A model generated the notes under the pieces. It saw nothing but the letters and a program-made list of their open reading frames with translations. It made no database searches and was not told the origin of the DNA. Of a DNA stretch of 15,890 bases, positions 13,173 to 15,890 are shown piece after piece. The stretch is from an uncultured Oscillospiraceae bacterium (GTDB lineage Bacteria > Bacillota > Clostridia > Oscillospirales > Oscillospiraceae): contig CALWXI010000035.1 in NCBI GenBank assembly GCA_944385455.1, forward strand, positions 1 to 15,890, in the 5' to 3' direction. The first letter of the stretch is position 1, and every line of letters begins with the position of its first letter. A program made the translations under genes and the position numbers.

Positions 13173-14090
13173 ATGAAGGCTTCATTGGTGATCATGGCCG
13201 CGGGACTGGGCTCCCGGTACGGCGGCAGCAAGCAGGTGGACGGGATCGGCCCCAATGGGGAGATCCTGATGGAATACTCCATCCACGACGCCCTGCGGGC
13301 GGGCTTCAATAAAGTGGTGTTCATCATCAAACCGGAGATGGAGGAGATGATGCGCCGGCTGTGCGGGGACTATCTCGTCAAAAAGACTGCCCTGGACGGC
13401 AGTCCCGTGGAGGTGGCGTATGTGTTCCAGGACTTCTCCTCCGTGCCGGATTTTTACAAGATCCCGGCGGAGCGGACCAAGCCCTTCGGCACGGTTCACG
13501 CCCTGCTGTGCGCCGCGGATGCGGTGCACGAGCCCTGCTGCGTCATCAACGCGGACGACTACTACGGCATCGACGCCTACCGCACCATGTACGAGGCGCT
13601 GACGAAGCTCCCGGAGAAAGGCCGGGCCCTGATGGTGGGATATCTGCTGAAAAACACCGCCAGCCTCCACGGCACCGTGTCCCGGGGCGTGTGCACCGTG
13701 GATGGCGGCAAGCTGCAGCGGGTGCGGGAGGCGCTGAAGATCCAGCTCTATCCCGACGGCACGCTGCGGGATCTGGCGGAGGACCGGACGCTGGATCCGG
13801 ACACCGTGGTGTCCATGAACTTCTGGGGCTTCGCCCCCAGCATCTTCCCGGCGCTCAAGGCGTATTTTGAGGAATTTCTGCGCAGCGAGGCCGGGGACAG
13901 CCTCAAGGCCGAGTGCCTGCTGCCGGTGATGGTGGACCACCAGATGCGCGCCGGCGATCTGGTGGTGGAGGTGCTCCACTCAGCGGACAAGTGGTTCGGC
14001 ATGACCTACCGGGAGGACCGGGAGATCGTGCAGCAGGAGCTGCGCCGTCTCCATGACCAGGGGGTCTATCCCGCCAGCCTCCGGGCGTGA
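13173..14090 (+). CDS. Sugar-phosphate nucleotidyltransferase family protein
   Basis: This 305-residue protein has the Rossmann-like NTP-transferase fold, whose members join a sugar phosphate to a nucleoside triphosphate to make an NDP-sugar. The nucleotide-binding loop is MAAGLGSRYGGSKQ (8-21), a variant of GxGxRxxxxxPK with Ser in place of Pro. The metal-binding motif is VINADDYYG near residue 130. Other conserved-looking blocks are RTKPFGTVHALL (a GT-A alpha-helix region) and SMNFWGF. The start has AAGGAGAG four bases upstream. No sugar or polysaccharide genes lie next to it except the SGNH hydrolase downstream, which has its own promoter. The substrate is unknown; UTP-glucose-1-phosphate type activity is only one option. 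Confidence 0.85.
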   Translation: MKASLVIMAAGLGSRYGGSKQVDGIGPNGEILMEYSIHDALRAGFNKVVFIIKPEMEEMMRRLCGDYLVKKTALDGSPVEVAYVFQDFSSVPDFYKIPAERTKPFGTVHALLCAADAVHEPCCVINADDYYGIDAYRTMYEALTKLPEKGRALMVGYLLKNTASLHGTVSRGVCTVDGGKLQRVREALKIQLYPDGTLRDLAEDRTLDPDTVVSMNFWGFAPSIFPALKAYFEEFLRSEAGDSLKAECLLPVMVDHQMRAGDLVVEVLHSADKWFGMTYREDREIVQQELRRLHDQGVYPASLRA

Positions 14091-14136
14091 GCCGGGGAGC
14101 TGTGTCAAATTGATACTCTTTTTTAACTGTTTTGTT

Positions 14137-14167
14137 TCGACTTTTTCCGCCGGAGACCGTCTATAAT
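14137..14167 (+). promoter_or_regulatory. Candidate promoter for the SGNH hydrolase
   Basis: A consensus TATAAT lies at 14162-14167 in an AT-rich intergenic stretch. The best -35 is TCGACT (14137-14142), with a long spacer of 19 nt, so the -35 is uncertain. No terminator could be found after the nucleotidyltransferase gene, so read-through from it is also possible. Confidence 0.55.
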
Positions 14168-14205
14168 AGTAGAAGAAAAAACCCACGGCCAAGAGGTAAA
14201 GACAG

Positions 14206-15069
14206 ATGAGCGGAAAGCGGGAAAACAAACGAAGAAGGAGCCGCCTGCCGGGACTGGCGGCGCTGGTGTGCGTGCTGGCGGTGCTGATGTCGCCGAAGCC
14301 CGCCGACGCGGCCAACTCCCCGGTGGAGCAGCCCGCCGCGGTGCGCACCGCGGAGCACGCGGTGCCGTCTCCCGGGCCGGCGCGGACGCCGGAGCCGGCC
14401 CAGGCGCCGGAGCCGAAGATGCCGGAGGTGAAAATGCCGGAGGCGCCCGCGGCGGAGGCGGAGAGCGAATGGGCGCCGGTGCCGGAGGGCGAGGCGCAGG
14501 AGGATACATATTTCACCGACGCGGTCTTTCTGGGAGATTCCCGGACGGAGGGCTTTTCCCTGTACAGCGGTCTCAAGGAGGGCACGTATTTCTACGCCGT
14601 GGGCGCCACGGTGGAGTCCGTGTTCACCAAGGCCGTGTGGGAGCAGGAGGGGGGCAAGGTGCCGCTGCTGGACGCGGCGGCCGGCGTCTCCTGCGGGAAG
14701 ATCTACGTGATGCTGGGCGTCAACGAGCTGGGCTGGAACAAGGTGGAGACCTTCACCGGCCAGTACGCCAAGGTCATCGACCGCCTCCGGGAGGACCATC
14801 CGGACGCGGAGGTGGTGATCCAGTCCATCCTGCCGGTGAGCGCCCGCCAGGATGCCAAGGGGACGTATGTGAACAACCAGCGCATCCGCACCTTCAACGA
14901 GGCCATCCTGGCCCTGGCGGAGGAAAAGGACTGCGCGTATGTGAACGTGGCGGAGGCGGTCACCGGGGAGGACGGCTGCCTGCGGCCGGAGCTGACCTCC
15001 GACGGCGTCCACCTCAACACCGCCGGCTGTAAGATCTGGCTGGACTATCTGCGCACCCATCCGGTGTGA
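14206..15069 (+). CDS. Exported SGNH/GDSL-family hydrolase
   Basis: This 287-residue protein starts with a basic segment (KRENKRRRSRLP) and a hydrophobic helix (15-29), with a likely signal peptidase site after ADA (about residue 35). Residues 40-98 are a Pro/Glu/Ala-rich spacer with short repeats such as PEPKMPEVKMPEAP. The catalytic domain follows. Block I is FLGDSRTEG with Ser112, block II may be Gly133 in YAVGAT, block III is GVNELG with Asn173, and block V is DGVHLN with Asp266 and His269. Such enzymes are often esterases that act on acylated cell-wall or capsule sugars, but the substrate here is unknown. There is no lipobox, so secretion or membrane retention through the signal helix is expected. 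AGAGGT precedes the ATG. Confidence 0.88.
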   Translation: MSGKRENKRRRSRLPGLAALVCVLAVLMSPKPADAANSPVEQPAAVRTAEHAVPSPGPARTPEPAQAPEPKMPEVKMPEAPAAEAESEWAPVPEGEAQEDTYFTDAVFLGDSRTEGFSLYSGLKEGTYFYAVGATVESVFTKAVWEQEGGKVPLLDAAAGVSCGKIYVMLGVNELGWNKVETFTGQYAKVIDRLREDHPDAEVVIQSILPVSARQDAKGTYVNNQRIRTFNEAILALAEEKDCAYVNVAEAVTGEDGCLRPELTSDGVHLNTAGCKIWLDYLRTHPV

Positions 15070-15081
15070 ACCGGAAAAACC

Positions 15082-15117
15082 CGCACCCGGGGCCCCGTGC
15101 CCCGGGTGCGTTTCGTT
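15082..15117 (+). terminator. Rho-independent terminator after the SGNH hydrolase
   Basis: A perfect 11-bp stem (15082-15092 with 15100-15110, CGCACCCGGGG type) has a 7-nt loop and is followed by TTTCGTTT. It begins 12 nt after the stop codon. Confidence 0.85.
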
Positions 15118-15138
15118 TCGGGGAACGTGCGGAAAGCC

Positions 15139-15167
15139 TTGACATCCGGAGCGGCGGCCCGTAAACT
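15139..15167 (+). promoter_or_regulatory. Promoter of the LarA-like gene
   Basis: A perfect TTGACA (15139-15144) and TAAACT (15162-15167, four of six matches) are separated by 17 nt. It lies between the terminator and the gene and would give a leader of about 75 nt. I see no clear operator in that leader. Confidence 0.75.
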
Positions 15168-15247
15168 AGAGGTTGAGGACCGGTATTGCAGACGCGCGGG
15201 ACGGGAGGGCCCGGGACCGGCCGGGAGCCCGCGAAGGGAGGAATCAT

Positions 15248-15890
15248 ATGGAAACGATCACGGACCTTATCAAAGATGTACCCATCCCCAGAATGGTCAG
15301 GATCCGCCAGAATTTCGACAAAAGCCATATCCCCGCGGAGGACCTGGCCCCCACGGTGACCCGGGAGCTGGACCGCCCCGAGATCGGCGGCAGGATCCTG
15401 CCGGGACAGAAGATCGCCATCACCTGCGGCAGCCGCGGCATCAGCCACTATGCCGTCATGGCCAAGGCCATGGTGGACTTCGTCAAGTCCAAGGGAGCCG
15501 AGCCTTACATCGTGGCCGCCATGGGCAGTCACGGCGGCGCCACCGCCCAGGGCCAGAGCCAGATCCTCCGGGACTACGGCATCACGGAGGAGGCCATGGG
15601 CTGCCCCATCAAGAGCTCCATGGAGACCGTGGAGATCGGTCTTTCCGGCGTGCGCCGTCAGCCGGTGCGCATCGACAAGTACGCCTCCGAGGCCGACGGC
15701 ATTCTCCTTTTCAACCGGGTCAAGCCCCACACCTCCTTCCGGGGCCGGTATGAAAGCGGCCTGATGAAGATGATGGCCATCGGCCTGGGCAAGCAGCACG
15801 GCGCCGAGAACATCCACCACCAGAGCCCCGGCATCATGCACGAGCTGGTGGAGGAGTACGGCCGGGCCATCATGGACAACTGCCCCATCC
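15248..15890 (+). CDS. LarA-like nickel-pincer isomerase family (DUF2088) protein, 3' truncated
   Basis: The ATG at 15248 follows AAGGGAGG, and the frame stays open to the window end, giving 214 residues. The sequence resembles the N-terminal half of lactate racemase (LarA) homologues, which use a nickel-pincer nucleotide to racemise or epimerise 2-hydroxy acids. The segment AMGSHGGAT (91-99) carries His95 at the place of a LarA catalytic His. NRVKPHTSFRG (156-166) and ESGLMKMMAIGLGKQHGA (169-186) are also typical of this group, and Lys182 could be the cofactor-linked Lys. LarA itself is about 425 residues, so about half is missing. No larB, larC or larE cofactor genes lie upstream. The exact substrate and group cannot be fixed. 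Confidence 0.8.
   Translation, partial: METITDLIKDVPIPRMVRIRQNFDKSHIPAEDLAPTVTRELDRPEIGGRILPGQKIAITCGSRGISHYAVMAKAMVDFVKSKGAEPYIVAAMGSHGGATAQGQSQILRDYGITEEAMGCPIKSSMETVEIGLSGVRRQPVRIDKYASEADGILLFNRVKPHTSFRGRYESGLMKMMAIGLGKQHGAENIHHQSPGIMHELVEEYGRAIMDNCPI

Overview
The window is a high-GC chromosomal segment from a spore-forming member of the Clostridia, most like the Oscillospiraceae (Flavonifractor, Oscillibacter or Lawsonibacter type). Three things support this: a SpoIIE C-terminus, the standard Gram-positive order rimP-nusA-ylxR-ylxQ-infB-rbfA-nrnA-truB-ribF, and strong purine-rich ribosome binding sites with SigA-type promoters. The genus is a guess from gene content and base composition. 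There are no tRNA, rRNA, CRISPR, insertion-sequence or phage features.

Layout. Positions 1-927 (+) hold the end of spoIIE and a small membrane-anchored protein, closed by a terminator. Positions 1004-2629 (+) hold a promoter and a stand-alone siroheme/4Fe-4S nitrite or sulfite reductase. It ends at a symmetric terminator shared with the converging minus-strand operon. Positions 2667-11008 (-) are the nine-gene translation and transcription housekeeping operon, read from rimP (10867) down to ribF (2667). Its leader has a good promoter followed by a terminator-like hairpin, which fits NusA autoregulation by attenuation. Positions 11066-13091 (-) are a metal-uptake operon: a Fur/Zur-type repressor, an ABC ATPase and an ABC-3 permease. 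It has a near-consensus promoter with a Fur-like 7-1-7 operator on its start site, and its own terminator. Positions 13098-15117 (+) hold a sugar-phosphate nucleotidyltransferase and an exported SGNH/GDSL hydrolase, each with its own candidate promoter. Positions 15139-15890 (+) hold a promoter and the first 214 codons of a LarA-like (DUF2088) protein that runs off the window.

How the genes work together. RimP, RbfA and YlxQ act on or with the ribosome, IF2 starts translation, NusA and YlxR act in transcription and RNA metabolism, TruB modifies tRNA, NrnA clears nanoRNA and pAp, and RibF makes FMN and FAD. The metal operon is self-contained except that it lacks a solute-binding protein gene. 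I see no clear new biological system. The points most worth a second look are the rimP leader attenuator, the three tandem hairpins between infB and rbfA, the Arg-to-Cys change in the siroheme reductase, and the long basic tail on YlxQ.
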